A DNA stretch of 64,000 nucleotides from positions 372,001 through 436,000 of the forward strand of contig NZ_LQZT01000012.1 in NCBI RefSeq assembly GCF_001703635.1, in the 5' to 3' direction. The position numbers and the translations under genes were made by a program. Origin of the DNA: Parahoeflea olei (GTDB taxonomy: Bacteria; Pseudomonadota; Alphaproteobacteria; Rhizobiales; Rhizobiaceae). Position 1 is the first letter of the stretch, and every line of letters begins with the position of its first letter. Positions 1 through 10,282 of this stretch are shown piece by piece. The notes beneath the pieces were generated by a model. It did no database searches and had not been told where the DNA came from. It worked only from the letters and a program-made list of their open reading frames with translations.

Positions 1-1928
1 TGCAGGCCGCCAATTCCGGCCATCCCGGCATGCCGATGGGCATGGCCGATGTCGCGGCCGTGCTGTTCAACCGCTTCATCAAGATCGACCCGTCGACGCC
101 CGACTGGCCCGACCGCGACCGTTTTGTGCTGTCGGCGGGCCATGGCTCGATGCTGATCTACGCGATCCATCATCTGCTCGGCTATGCCGACATGCCGATC
201 GATCAGGTCCGGAACTTCCGGCAACTGGGGTCGAAGACGCCCGGCCACCCGGAATACGGCCACACGCTCGGGGTTGAAACCACCACCGGGCCGCTCGGCC
301 AGGGTATCACCACGGCGGTCGGCATGGCGATTGCCGAGGAAATGTGGGCCGCCCGTTTCGGCCGCAAGCTCGTCGATCACCACACCTATGTGATCGCCGG
401 CGACGGCTGCCTGCAGGAGGGCATCAGCCACGAGGCGATCGATCTTGCCGGGCACCTCAAGCTCAAGAAGCTGATCGTGCTGTGGGACGACAACCACATC
501 TCCATCGATGGCGCCACCTCGCTCGCCACCTCGATGAACCAGGCCGCGCGCTTCAGGGCCGCCGGCTGGGATGTGCAGGCGGTCGACGGGCACGACCCAG
601 AGGCGATCGCCGCGGCGATCGAAAAGGCGCGCGGGAGCAAAAAGCCGTCGCTGATCGCCTGCCGTACGGTGATCGGCAAGGGTGCGCCGACGCTGCAGGG
701 ATCGCACAAGACCCATGGCGCCCCCTTGGGCAAGGACGAGATCGCCCGCGCCCGCATCGAACTCGATTGGCCGCATGAAGCCTTCGTCATTCCCGCCGGC
801 ATCAAGCAGGCCTGGGAAGCGGTGGCGGCGCGCGGAGCGGCCGCACGCGCTTTGTGGCAGGAGCGTCGCGCGACCATCCGCAGCGCCGCCGCCTTCGATC
901 GCATGGTTGCGGGCGAAGTGCCGGCAGCGGTGTTTCGCAAGCTCGCCGCCTTCCGCAAGGAGCACCGGCAGAAGGCGACCAAGGTGGCCACCCGCCAGGC
1001 CTCGCAGATGGCGCTCGAGGTGATCAATGCCGCCACCGCGCTCACCGTCGGCGGCTCCGCCGACCTGACCGGATCGAACCTGACGCAGACCTCGCAGACG
1101 GTTTCGATCGCGCCGAAGAAGTTCAAGGGCCGCTACATCCATTTCGGCATCCGCGAACATGCCATGGCCGCGGTGATGAACGGCATCTCGCTGCATGGCG
1201 GGTTCATCCCCTATGGCGGCACGTTCCTGGTCTTCTCGGATTACGCCCGCGGCGGCATCCGGCTGTCGGCCCTGATGGAGCAGGGAGTGGTCTATGTGCT
1301 GACCCACGATTCCATCGGCCTTGGCGAGGATGGTCCGACGCACCAGCCGGTCGAGCACCTGGCCATGCTCCGGGCCACACCGAACCTCAACGTGTTCCGG
1401 CCCGCCGACATCATCGAGACGGCCGAATGCTGGGAACTGGCGCTGCGCGACCGCGCGACGCCGAGCGTGCTGGCGCTGTCGCGGCAGGGGCTGCCGATGC
1501 TGCGGGAGACGGCGACGGCCGACAATTGCTCGGCCCGCGGCGCCTATGTGTTGCATGCCCCCGAGGGCAGGCGTGACGTGACGCTGCTTGCGACCGGCTC
1601 CGAAGTCGAGATCGCGCGCAAGGCGGCCGACCTTCTCGCCCAGATCCACGGGCTGCATGCCGCTGTGGTGTCGATGCCGTGCTGGGAGAAGTTCGAGGCA
1701 CAGGACGAGGCCTATCGCGCGGGCGTGCTCGGCACCGCCCCGCGGATCGCCATCGAGGCGGCGGCGCGGATGGGCTGGGACCGCTGGATCGGCCCGAACG
1801 GCGCCTTTGTCGGCATGGAAGGTTTCGGCGCCTCGGCACCGGCGCCCGAACTCTACGAACATTTCGGCATCACCGCCGACCGTGTCGCCGATCTGGCCGT
1901 CACGCTTGCAAGGGGAAGGGCGTCATGA
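1..1928 (+). CDS. cbbT: Transketolase, 5' end outside the window
   Basis: Thiamine-diphosphate enzyme that moves two-carbon ketol units between sugar phosphates; here it serves RuBP regeneration in the Calvin cycle. The reading frame is open from the first complete codon (nt 3), and the residues before the first Met already match the family (Ala-Asn-Ser-Gly-His-Pro-Gly), so the true start lies upstream of the window. Visible are the SAGHGS segment, the TPP-binding GDG motif with its following Asn (about nt 400-495), the pyrimidine domain (GIREHAM, about nt 1145-1165) and the C-terminal domain. It is the first visible gene of a cbb operon; its TGA overlaps the next ATG (ATGA). The cbb assignment rather than a housekeeping tkt rests on context. 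Confidence 0.95.
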   Translation, partial: QAANSGHPGMPMGMADVAAVLFNRFIKIDPSTPDWPDRDRFVLSAGHGSMLIYAIHHLLGYADMPIDQVRNFRQLGSKTPGHPEYGHTLGVETTTGPLGQGITTAVGMAIAEEMWAARFGRKLVDHHTYVIAGDGCLQEGISHEAIDLAGHLKLKKLIVLWDDNHISIDGATSLATSMNQAARFRAAGWDVQAVDGHDPEAIAAAIEKARGSKKPSLIACRTVIGKGAPTLQGSHKTHGAPLGKDEIARARIELDWPHEAFVIPAGIKQAWEAVAARGAAARALWQERRATIRSAAAFDRMVAGEVPAAVFRKLAAFRKEHRQKATKVATRQASQMALEVINAATALTVGGSADLTGSNLTQTSQTVSIAPKKFKGRYIHFGIREHAMAAVMNGISLHGGFIPYGGTFLVFSDYARGGIRLSALMEQGVVYVLTHDSIGLGEDGPTHQPVEHLAMLRATPNLNVFRPADIIETAECWELALRDRATPSVLALSRQGLPMLRETATADNCSARGAYVLHAPEGRRDVTLLATGSEVEIARKAADLLAQIHGLHAAVVSMPCWEKFEAQDEAYRAGVLGTAPRIAIEAAARMGWDRWIGPNGAFVGMEGFGASAPAPELYEHFGITADRVADLAVTLARGRAS

Positions 1929-2404
1929 CCGATCAGCGGGATCTCGAAGGGCGCACGGTGCTGGTACGGTCCGACCTGAGCCAGGGCTGGACCGAGGATT
2001 TTGCGGCCCATCTGAGGACGCTCGTGCGCCGCGGCGCGCGCGTGGCCGTGGTCGCAGGCCACGACAATCCGGCCGGCGACGTCAATCCGGTGATGTCGCT
2101 GCGCCACCAGGCGCCGACGCTCGAGGCGATCACCGGACTGCCGGTGCATTTCGTCAGCGACTGCGTCGGCCCGCTTGCCGAAGCGGGCGTCGCCGCGGTG
2201 CCGGCCGGCAGCATCGCGCTTCTGGAGAATGTCCGGTTCCACCCGGAATACCAGCGCCATTCCCGCACCTTCGCCATGCGGCTGAGCGTGCTGGGGGACT
2301 TCTTTTCCATTCCGGGAGGAATGCCCGAGCCTGCCGCCGTCTGGGTGCAGGAACTCGCCAAGCTGCTTCCCGAACCGACAACCGATCTCGCACCGTCAGC
2401 CTGA
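1925..2404 (+). CDS. Truncated phosphoglycerate-kinase-like protein (N-terminal domain only)
   Basis: A 159-residue protein whose sequence follows the N-terminal, 3-phosphoglycerate-binding half of phosphoglycerate kinase: a VLVRSDL start where PGK has VLVRVDLN, then DCVG and the hallmark LLENVRFH. A full PGK is about 390-400 residues; the nucleotide-binding half is absent. The SHLGRP loop of PGK is replaced by AGHDNP, so a catalytic PGK is unlikely. It starts inside the cbbT stop codon and ends 13 nt before cbbA, so it is co-transcribed with the Calvin genes. No frameshift or PGK remnant follows it, which argues for a deliberately short protein over a decaying gene. Its function is unknown; 3-PGA binding is only an inference. 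Confidence 0.8.
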   Translation: MTDQRDLEGRTVLVRSDLSQGWTEDFAAHLRTLVRRGARVAVVAGHDNPAGDVNPVMSLRHQAPTLEAITGLPVHFVSDCVGPLAEAGVAAVPAGSIALLENVRFHPEYQRHSRTFAMRLSVLGDFFSIPGGMPEPAAVWVQELAKLLPEPTTDLAPSA

Positions 2405-2417
2405 CAGGAGGAATTAC

Positions 2418-3497
2418 ATGGCCCGCATCACACTTCGACAACTTCTCGATCACGCCGCCGAACAGGGCTACGGCGTGCCGGCCTTCAATATCAACAACAT
2501 GGAGCAGGGTCTTGCCATCATGGAAGCGGCCAAGGCCTGCGATGCGCCGGTGATCATCCAGGCCTCGCGCGGCGCCCGCTCCTATGCCGGCGACATCATG
2601 CTGTCGAAGATGATCGACGCGCTTGCGGAAATGTATCCGGACAACCCGGTCTGCATGCACCAGGACCACGGCAACAACGAAGCCACCTGCATGACCGCGA
2701 TCCGCCACGGCTTCACCTCGGTGATGATGGACGGCTCGCTCGAAGCCGACATGAAAACGCCGGCAAGCTACGAGTACAATGTCGCGATCACCGAGCGGGT
2801 GGCGCGGATGGCGCACTGGGTCGGCGCGTCGGTGGAAGGCGAACTCGGCGTGCTCGGCTCGCTCGAAACCGGCGAGGCGGAAGCCGAGGACGGGTCGGGC
2901 GCCGAAGGCAAGCTCTCGCATTCCCAGTTGCTCACCGATCCCGACCAGGCCGTCGACTTCGTGCTCAGGACCAAGGTCGACGCGCTGGCGATTGCCTGCG
3001 GCACCTCGCACGGCGCCTACAAGTTCTCGCGCAAGCCCGACGGCGACATCCTCGCCATGAAGGTGATCGAGGAGATCCACCGCAAGCTGCCCAACACCCA
3101 CCTGGTCATGCACGGCTCTTCCTCGGTGCCGCAGGAGCTGCAGGACATCATCAACGAGTTCGGCGGCGAGATGCCGCAGACCTTCGGCGTCCCGGTGGAA
3201 GAGATCGTGCGCGGCATCCGCCACGGCGTGCGCAAGGTCAATATCGACACCGATTGCCGGATGGCGATGACCGGGCAGTTCCGCAAGATGGCGGTCTCCA
3301 AGCCGGCCGAGTTCGATCCGCGCAAGTTCTTGAAGCCCGCCATGGACGCCATGCGCGACCTGTGCCGCGAACGCTTCGAAGCCTTCGGCACCGCCGGCCA
3401 GGCCTCCAAGATCAAGGTGATCGGCATGGACGCCATGGCCGCCCGCTACGCCAGCGGTGCGCTGGACCCGCAAACCGCCGCCCCCAAGGCTGCCTGA
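2418..3497 (+). CDS. cbbA: Class II fructose-1,6-bisphosphate aldolase
   Basis: Zinc-dependent aldolase that condenses triose phosphates to fructose-1,6-bisphosphate and makes sedoheptulose-1,7-bisphosphate in the Calvin cycle. The 359-residue protein has the class II landmarks: His81-x-Asp83-His84 (catalytic Asp, zinc ligand), the His198 segment GTSHGAYK and the His232 segment MHGSSS. The length and the insert-rich middle (about 150-170) fit the Calvin-cycle subtype of class IIA. A strong ribosome-binding site (AGGAGG, about nt 2405-2410) precedes the ATG. It lies between the PGK-like gene and cbbL, the usual place for cbbA in alphaproteobacterial cbb operons. Confidence 0.96.
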   Translation: MARITLRQLLDHAAEQGYGVPAFNINNMEQGLAIMEAAKACDAPVIIQASRGARSYAGDIMLSKMIDALAEMYPDNPVCMHQDHGNNEATCMTAIRHGFTSVMMDGSLEADMKTPASYEYNVAITERVARMAHWVGASVEGELGVLGSLETGEAEAEDGSGAEGKLSHSQLLTDPDQAVDFVLRTKVDALAIACGTSHGAYKFSRKPDGDILAMKVIEEIHRKLPNTHLVMHGSSSVPQELQDIINEFGGEMPQTFGVPVEEIVRGIRHGVRKVNIDTDCRMAMTGQFRKMAVSKPAEFDPRKFLKPAMDAMRDLCRERFEAFGTAGQASKIKVIGMDAMAARYASGALDPQTAAPKAA

Positions 3498-4991
<1,494 letters not shown>

Positions 4992-5012
4992 GCGAGATCG
5001 AGGAGATCAAAC

Positions 5013-5405
5013 ATGCGTATCACCCAAGGCTGCTTTTCCTTCCTGCCCGACCTGACCGACGAGCAGATCTCGGCCCAGATCGAATATTGCCTGAGCCGCG
5101 AATGGGCGGTCGGCATCGAATATACCGACGACCCGCATCCCCGGAACACCTATTGGGAAATGTGGGGTCATCCGATGTTCGACCTGAAGGACCCGAAGGG
5201 CGCGATGATGGAGCTTGACGACTGCCGCAAGGCCCATGGCGACAGCTACATCCGCATCAACGCCTTCGATTCCACCCGCGGCTTCGAAACGGTGATGATG
5301 AGCTTCATCGTCAACCGGCCGAAGGAAGAGCCGAAGCTCGACATGACCCGCACCGACACGCGCGGCCGCAGCCAGCACTACTCCTGGAAGACCGCGCGCG
5401 GCTGA
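5013..5405 (+). CDS. cbbS: RuBisCO small subunit, red-type
   Basis: Small subunit that caps the L8S8 RuBisCO holoenzyme and stabilises the large-subunit octamer. The 130-residue protein begins MRITQGCFSFLPDLTDEQI, diagnostic of the red-type family, has the conserved YWEMWGHPMFDL block and ends in the C-terminal extension (after about residue 110) characteristic of red-type small subunits, which forms a beta-hairpin in the central channel. It follows cbbL directly. A strong hairpin follows the stop codon and separates it from cbbX, which may adjust how much message reads on into the activase gene. Confidence 0.98.
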   Translation: MRITQGCFSFLPDLTDEQISAQIEYCLSREWAVGIEYTDDPHPRNTYWEMWGHPMFDLKDPKGAMMELDDCRKAHGDSYIRINAFDSTRGFETVMMSFIVNRPKEEPKLDMTRTDTRGRSQHYSWKTARG

Positions 5406-5432
5406 GCCCGGCCGCTGTGCCCCTCATGACAC

Positions 5433-5459
5433 CCGCCCGTCCGCATGCCGGACGGGCGG
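5433..5459 (+). promoter_or_regulatory. Perfect 11-bp stem-loop between cbbS and cbbX
   Basis: CCGCCCGTCCG (5433-5443) pairs perfectly with CGGACGGGCGG (5449-5459) around a five-base loop. No T-run follows, so it is not a standard terminator. It lies between abundant subunit genes and the catalytic chaperone gene, where such hairpins typically protect the upstream mRNA 3' end or partly attenuate read-through. Regulation is inferred; the structure is seen directly. Confidence 0.7.
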
Positions 5460-5480
5460 ATATCCCGATGGAGACCGATC

Positions 5481-6428
5481 ATGTCCGAGACCGCCGACCC
5501 GAAGACGCCCACCGACGCGGAAGCCTTGCCGACCGCCATCGACCTGCGCGCGGAATACGAGAAATCCGGCGTGGCCGAGGTGCTCGACGAACTCGACCGT
5601 GAACTGATCGGCCTGAAGCCGGTCAAGCTCCGGCTGCGTGAAATCGCGGCGATGCTGATCGTCGAGCGCGCGCGCGCGGCGATGGGGCTCAGCCACGAGA
5701 CCCCGACGCTGCACATGAATTTCACCGGCAATCCCGGCACCGGCAAGACCACGGTGGCGATGCGCATGGCCAATATCCTGCACCGGCTCGGCTATGTCCG
5801 CAAAGGCCATCTGGTATCGGTCACGCGCGACGACCTGGTCGGCCAGTATATCGGTCACACCGCGCCCAAGACCAAGGAGATCCTCAAGAAGGCGATGGGC
5901 GGCGTGCTGTTCATCGACGAGGCCTATTATCTCTACCGCCCCGACAACGAGCGCGACTATGGCCAGGAGGCGATCGAGATCCTGCTGCAGGTGATGGAGA
6001 ACAACCGCGAAGACCTCGTCGTGATCCTCGCCGGCTATGCCGACCGGATGGACAAGTTCTTCGAAAGCAACCCCGGTTTCCGCTCGCGCATCGCCCATCA
6101 CATCGATTTCCCCGACTACACAGAGGACGAACTGGTCGACATTGCCGACGGGATGCTCGCACAGCAGAACTACGCCTTCGACGACGAGGCGCACGAGCTG
6201 ATGCGCAAATATGTCGAGCTCAGGCGCAAGCAACCGCATTTCGCCAATGCGCGCTCGATCCGCAACGCGCTCGACCGGGCGCGGCTGAGGCAGGCCAACC
6301 GGCTGTTTACGACATCGGATGCGCCGGTCACGGCCAAGGACCTCTCGACGATTACGGCGGACGACCTCAAGGTCAGCCGCGTGTTCACCATGGGCGTGCC
6401 CGACAGCGCGCGGGAGACTGGAAAATGA
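5481..6428 (+). CDS. cbbX: CbbX, AAA+ red-type RuBisCO activase
   Basis: AAA+ ATPase that remodels inhibited red-type RuBisCO by threading the large-subunit C-terminus, releasing tight-binding sugar phosphates; it is activated by RuBP. The 315-residue protein has Walker A at 83-90 (GNPGTGKT), Walker B at about 142-147 (VLFIDE) and an arginine-rich sensor region (FRSRIAHH). An upstream in-frame ATG at 5445 lies in the hairpin and has no good ribosome-binding site. The ATG at 5481 follows GGAG at the right distance and gives the family N-terminus (MSETADP). Its stop overlaps the rpe start (ATGA). It matches the red-type RuBisCO encoded upstream. Confidence 0.97.
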   Translation: MSETADPKTPTDAEALPTAIDLRAEYEKSGVAEVLDELDRELIGLKPVKLRLREIAAMLIVERARAAMGLSHETPTLHMNFTGNPGTGKTTVAMRMANILHRLGYVRKGHLVSVTRDDLVGQYIGHTAPKTKEILKKAMGGVLFIDEAYYLYRPDNERDYGQEAIEILLQVMENNREDLVVILAGYADRMDKFFESNPGFRSRIAHHIDFPDYTEDELVDIADGMLAQQNYAFDDEAHELMRKYVELRRKQPHFANARSIRNALDRARLRQANRLFTTSDAPVTAKDLSTITADDLKVSRVFTMGVPDSARETGK

Positions 6429-7099
6429 CATCGACATTGATTGCGCCTTCGGTCCTCTCGGCCGATTTCTCGCGGCTCGGAGAGGAGATCGAGGCCGTCG
6501 TCGCCGCCGGCGCCGACTGGATCCATCTCGACGTGATGGACGGCCACTACGTGCCCAACATCACCTTCGGCCCGCCGATCATCAAGGCGGTGCGCAACCG
6601 CACCGACAAGGTGTTCGACTGCCATCTGATGATCGAGCCGTGCGATCCGTTCCTGGCGGCGTTCGCCGATGCCGGTTGCGACATCATCACCGTTCATGCC
6701 GAAGCCACCAGGCATCTCGACCGCTCGCTGCAGGCGATCCGCGATCTCGGCAAGAAGGCCGGCGTGTCGCTCAATCCGTCGACGCCCGAAAACGTGCTCG
6801 ACTATGTGCTCGACCGCGTTGATCTGATCCTGTTGATGACGGTCAACCCCGGCTTCGGCGGCCAGAAGTTCATTCCCTCCGTGGTCGACAAGGTCTCCCG
6901 CATCAAGGCGATGATCGGCGACAGGCCGATCGACATCGAGATCGACGGCGGCGTGACGCCAGAGACCGCGCCGCTGGTGGCGGCCGCCGGCGCCAATGTG
7001 CTGGTCGCCGGCTCGGCCGTCTTCAAAGGCGGAACCACCGAGGCCTACCAGGCCAATATCGGGGCGATCCGTGCCGCCGCGGACGCCGCCCGAACATAG
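6425..7099 (+). CDS. rpe: Ribulose-phosphate 3-epimerase
   Basis: Interconverts xylulose-5-phosphate and ribulose-5-phosphate, feeding RuBP regeneration (cbbE when in a cbb operon). The 224-residue TIM-barrel protein has the expected APSVLSADF start, the metal/catalytic segment around residues 34-41 ([12 protein letters not shown]), HLMIEP near 67-72, [12 protein letters not shown] and the phosphate-binding loop GSAVF near the C-terminus. It overlaps cbbX by four bases, so the two are translationally coupled. Its place after cbbX is common in rhizobial-type cbb operons. Confidence 0.96.
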   Translation: MTSTLIAPSVLSADFSRLGEEIEAVVAAGADWIHLDVMDGHYVPNITFGPPIIKAVRNRTDKVFDCHLMIEPCDPFLAAFADAGCDIITVHAEATRHLDRSLQAIRDLGKKAGVSLNPSTPENVLDYVLDRVDLILLMTVNPGFGGQKFIPSVVDKVSRIKAMIGDRPIDIEIDGGVTPETAPLVAAAGANVLVAGSAVFKGGTTEAYQANIGAIRAAADAART

Positions 7100-7126
7100 A
7101 AAACCACTACAGGAAGGACCTGCGAC

Positions 7127-7684
7127 ATGGCAGCCATTCCCCCGCTGTGCGACTTCGGCTGGAAACCCGTCGACGCGCGCCTGCCCGGCGTCGACGGACA
7201 GGCGCGCAACATTCTCGATCTCGCCGGGCCGAACGGGCTGGTGGTGGCGTTCATCTGCAACCATTGCCCCTATGTCAAAGCCGTGATCGACCGCATCGTC
7301 CGCGATGCCGATGATCTCGCCGATCTCGGCATCGGCTTCGTGGCGATCTCGTCCAACGACGTCGAGGCCTATCCAGAGGATTCGTTTGCGAACATGAAGC
7401 AGTTCGCCGCCGCGCACGACTTTCCCTTCCCCTATCTCTTCGACGAGGACCAGTCGGTGGCGAGAAGCTGGGGTGCGGTGTGCACGCCGGATTTCTTCGG
7501 CTTCAACGGGACGATGGAGCTGCAGTATCGCGGCCGGCTGGACGCCTCGCGCAAGGAGACGGGACCCGCCGGGCTGAGGCGCGACCTCTACGAGGCGATG
7601 CGCGAGGTGGCCCGCACCGGCAGGGGGCCGGAAGAGCAGATCGCATCGATGGGATGCTCGATCAAATGGAAGGACGCGTCGTGA
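7127..7684 (+). CDS. Thioredoxin-fold AhpC/TSA-like protein
   Basis: A 185-residue cytosolic protein (no signal peptide) of the peroxiredoxin/thioredoxin-like family. It has a CNHCPYV redox motif at Cys44 and Cys47, followed by the ISSNDVEAYPEDSF and VCTPDFF blocks (cis-Pro equivalent) seen in this family. It probably handles peroxide or protein disulfides; the substrate is unknown. It starts 27 nt after rpe behind an AGGAAGGA-type ribosome-binding site, and its stop overlaps the GTG start of the phosphatase gene, so it belongs to the cbb transcript. A redox role linked to carbon fixation is an inference from position only. Confidence 0.8.
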   Translation: MAAIPPLCDFGWKPVDARLPGVDGQARNILDLAGPNGLVVAFICNHCPYVKAVIDRIVRDADDLADLGIGFVAISSNDVEAYPEDSFANMKQFAAAHDFPFPYLFDEDQSVARSWGAVCTPDFFGFNGTMELQYRGRLDASRKETGPAGLRRDLYEAMREVARTGRGPEEQIASMGCSIKWKDAS

Positions 7685-8385
7685 CGCGATCCTCGCCGGG
7701 GCGCGGCGTGAACTGGCCGCGCGCCCTGCTGTTCGATCTCGACGGCACGCTGATCGATTCCGTGCCGGACCTGGCCAATGCCGTCAACGAGTTGCTGGCA
7801 GGGGACGCCCTGCCGCCGCAGTCGCTCGACGCGGTGCGCGCGATGATCGGAAACGGCGTGCGCAAGCTGGTCGAGCGTGCCTACCGGGCCGCGGGACAGG
7901 CGCTCGACAGTCATGCGCTCGACGCGGCGACCGACCGGATGATGGGGATCTATGGCCGCCATCTCACCAACCGCACGGTGCTGATGCCCGGTGCGCGGGA
8001 AATGGTGGTGGCCTATCACATGGCGGGTGTGCGGATCGCGGTCGTGACCAACAAGCCGGAAGCCTTCACGCGGGAGATCCTCTCGCATTTCGGGCTGCAG
8101 TCCCATGTCCATGCCGTGGTCGGCGGCGACACCGGCCCCGCGCGAAAACCCGCGCCCGACATGCTGCTTCATGCCCTCAAACAGTTGCGGACGGGCACCG
8201 GCAATGCCGTCATGGTGGGCGACAGCCCCGCCGACATCGATGCGGCAAAGGCCGCGGGAATCGCCGGCTTTGCGGTGCGCGGCGGCTACACCACGGTTCC
8301 GGTCGACAATCTCGGCGCGGACCGGGTGATTTCATCGCTGATGGAGCTTCCGGCGGCGCTCGACGCGTTTCGCGTCTCCGCCTGA
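7681..8385 (+). CDS. gph: Phosphoglycolate phosphatase (HAD family)
   Basis: Hydrolyses 2-phosphoglycolate, the product of RuBisCO oxygenation, to glycolate; called cbbZ in Calvin operons. The HAD signature DLDGTLIDS (catalytic Asp19 and Asp21) is followed by the cap domain, VTNKPE (motif II Thr/Ser region) and the GDSPADIDAA motif. The GTG at 7681 is chosen because GGAAGGA ends six bases before it and because it overlaps the preceding TGA; this gives 234 residues, the usual length. In-frame ATGs at 7654 and 7666 are less well placed. It is the last visible gene of the cbb operon and matches the expected photorespiratory repair function. Confidence 0.92.
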   Translation: MTRSSPGRGVNWPRALLFDLDGTLIDSVPDLANAVNELLAGDALPPQSLDAVRAMIGNGVRKLVERAYRAAGQALDSHALDAATDRMMGIYGRHLTNRTVLMPGAREMVVAYHMAGVRIAVVTNKPEAFTREILSHFGLQSHVHAVVGGDTGPARKPAPDMLLHALKQLRTGTGNAVMVGDSPADIDAAKAAGIAGFAVRGGYTTVPVDNLGADRVISSLMELPAALDAFRVSA

Positions 8386-8488
8386 CGGAAATCTGCGGCA
8401 AAAGGGCCGCCCGGAGGCGCGCCGCGACCTTGTGCCGCGCAGTTTCGGGGCTGTTCCGGCCTATCCGGGCCGCTCGCGGCGAGGTCGG

Positions 8489-8502
8489 TTGACCAGGGTC
8501 AA
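8489..8502. promoter_or_regulatory. FNR/FixK-type binding box
   Basis: TTGAC-N4-GTCAA is a perfect dyad close to the FNR consensus (TTGAT-N4-ATCAA). Its centre is at 8495.5. A weak -10 candidate, TAGCTT (8524-8529), would put transcription start near 8536-8537, giving the -41.5 spacing of class II FNR activation. It sits upstream of the phosphoribosyltransferase gene and an Fnr-like regulator gene, suggesting oxygen control and possible autoregulation of the pair. Site seen directly; occupancy inferred. Confidence 0.7.
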
Positions 8503-8563
8503 GGTATACCTGTGCGAGTGGTGTAGCTTTCCGGCACTGCGGTGAAGTTTCGGAGGAGCCATC

Positions 8564-9256
8564 GTGTTTTTTTCTGATCGCGGTCATGCCGGGCGGATGC
8601 TGGCCGAAAGGCTGCCGAGTTTCGACAGGGCATCGACGGTGGTGATCACCCCGCCGCGCGGCGGACTGCCTGTTGCGCGCGAGATCGCACTGGCCTTCAG
8701 CCTGCCGTTCGATGTGGTGCTGGTGCGCCGGGTCGCCGTTCCCGGGCGCGAAGACGTGGCGCTCGGGGTTGTCAGCGACGGCCGCGAACTGCGCCTGAGC
8801 TTCACTCGCGACAGCATCGAAAGGCTGGGTCTCGACGCCGAGCGCCGGGCGGCCCTCACGCACAGGACGCTGTCCGAGCTCGGGCGGCGCTACAAAACCT
8901 ATGTCGCAGACCATCCTCCCGTCCGGGTCACCGGCAAGACCGCGGTGGTGGTCGATGACGGGGCCGTGACGGGCGCCACGCTGCGGGCGGTGCTGCATGT
9001 GCTGCGCGAACAGGCGGTGCGGCGGGTGGTGCTGGCTTTGCCGATCGCGCCCGCGCATGTGCTCGCGGAGTTCGAGCGGCTTGTCGACGATATCGTGTGT
9101 CTCGACACCCCGTTTCATTTCGACGGGGTCGGCGTTCACTATGCGGCCTTCGATCCGGTCAGCGATCTCGATGTGCGCCTGATCCTGGCGGAAATGCATG
9201 GCCGTGCCGACCTCGGCGAGGAACCGGCCACGCTGCCAAGGGCCCTGAGACGATGA
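8564..9256 (+). CDS. Phosphoribosyltransferase-family protein
   Basis: A 230-residue protein of the type I PRTase fold. It contains a PPRGG segment near the N-terminus and the PRPP-binding loop VVVDDGAVTGAT (about residues 127-138), in which the usual second acidic residue is Asp-Gly instead of Asp-Asp/Glu. Such stand-alone PRTase-like proteins occur in oxygen-responsive (Dos/FixK) regulons; the substrate is unknown. It starts with GTG behind a strong GGAGGAG ribosome-binding site. The FNR-type box about 70 nt upstream suggests induction at low oxygen. An Fnr-like regulator gene follows in the same direction. Confidence 0.82.
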   Translation: MFFSDRGHAGRMLAERLPSFDRASTVVITPPRGGLPVAREIALAFSLPFDVVLVRRVAVPGREDVALGVVSDGRELRLSFTRDSIERLGLDAERRAALTHRTLSELGRRYKTYVADHPPVRVTGKTAVVVDDGAVTGATLRAVLHVLREQAVRRVVLALPIAPAHVLAEFERLVDDIVCLDTPFHFDGVGVHYAAFDPVSDLDVRLILAEMHGRADLGEEPATLPRALRR

Positions 9257-9358
9257 AGGCGCGGCATCCGGGGCTGCCGCCGTCGTCTAACCGCCATCTG
9301 CCAGCGTGTCGCTCCGCGCGGCCCGGGCTTGCGGCGCAACCCGGAACGGGGGCGGGAC

Positions 9359-10117
9359 ATGAATGAGGCTCTGCAGCAGTCCTGCGTGTGTGGCAAGAGC
9401 CCGAACTGTGTCATTTATCATCGCTCGATCTGCAGCGCGGGCACGGCCGAAGACCTGGCGCAGCTCAACCGCATAACCCATCAAAAGACATTTCCGCGCG
9501 GAAGCGTGATCCAGGCGCAGGGCGAGACCTGCGAGATCGTCGGCAACATCATCGACGGCGTGGTCAAGCTCTCGAGCACCTCGGTCAATGGCGACGACCA
9601 TATCGTCGGGCTGCTGTTCCCGTCCGATTTCTTCGGCCGCCTGTTTGCCGATGAATCGCGGCTATCCTACGAGGCGGCGACGGATGTGACGCTGTGCACG
9701 ATCAACCGCGTGGCCTTCGAGCGCTATCTGTTCGCGCATCCGCTGATCGAGCACGAGATGCTCAAGGCCAAGCTCGACGAACTCGACGCCGTCCGGGAGT
9801 GGGCGGCGATCACCAATGGCCATACCACCATGCAGCGTGTGGCCACGCTGCTCTATGTGTTCTCCAAGCGGGCCGGCAACCAGATCCGGCATGGCGCGGA
9901 CGCGCCCGACATCGTGCATGTTCCGCTGAGCCGGCGCGACATTGCCGATTATCTCGGAACGACCCCGGAAACGCTGAGCCGCAACATCCAGACGCTGTCG
10001 CGCGCCAAGGTGATCCGCAACATCAATGCCAGGCATTTCCAGCTGATCGATGCCGAGGAACTGATCCGGTATTCGGGCGAAACCCGAGCCGATCTCGACC
10101 GGATCGCCACGGCCTGA
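9359..10117 (+). CDS. Crp/Fnr-family transcriptional regulator, probable oxygen sensor
   Basis: A 252-residue regulator with an N-terminal cysteine cluster (Cys9, Cys11, Cys17, Cys25), a cyclic-nucleotide-binding-type beta-roll containing a further Cys (VTLCTIN), a long dimerisation helix and a C-terminal winged helix. The recognition helix reads PETLSRNI; the E-x-x-S-R pattern is what FNR proteins use to read TTGA half sites, matching the box at 8489-8502. The cysteines could hold an oxygen-labile [4Fe-4S] cluster as in FnrL/FnrN, although the spacing (x5 then x7) is not that of E. coli FNR. The start is the ATG at 9359 rather than an in-frame TTG 30 nt earlier. Confidence 0.9.
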   Translation: MNEALQQSCVCGKSPNCVIYHRSICSAGTAEDLAQLNRITHQKTFPRGSVIQAQGETCEIVGNIIDGVVKLSSTSVNGDDHIVGLLFPSDFFGRLFADESRLSYEAATDVTLCTINRVAFERYLFAHPLIEHEMLKAKLDELDAVREWAAITNGHTTMQRVATLLYVFSKRAGNQIRHGADAPDIVHVPLSRRDIADYLGTTPETLSRNIQTLSRAKVIRNINARHFQLIDAEELIRYSGETRADLDRIATA

Positions 10118-10282
10118 CATCTCTGCCAGCCTGCTGCTCGACGGCATGCGGGGCGCGGCGCTGTCGGCGAGGGCGGGTGGTGGTCATCAGACCTATTTGT
10201 GTCCGAAATCCGCCTGCGGCGGTTGCGCCTGCCGCGCCGGCCATGACAGGCTGCCGGCAGGCAGACACCGGGAGAACTCGTC

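Noticed and set aside
5417..5602. A 61-codon plus-strand frame starting before cbbX
   Set aside because: It overlaps the cbbS-cbbX hairpin and the start of cbbX in another frame and has no family features.
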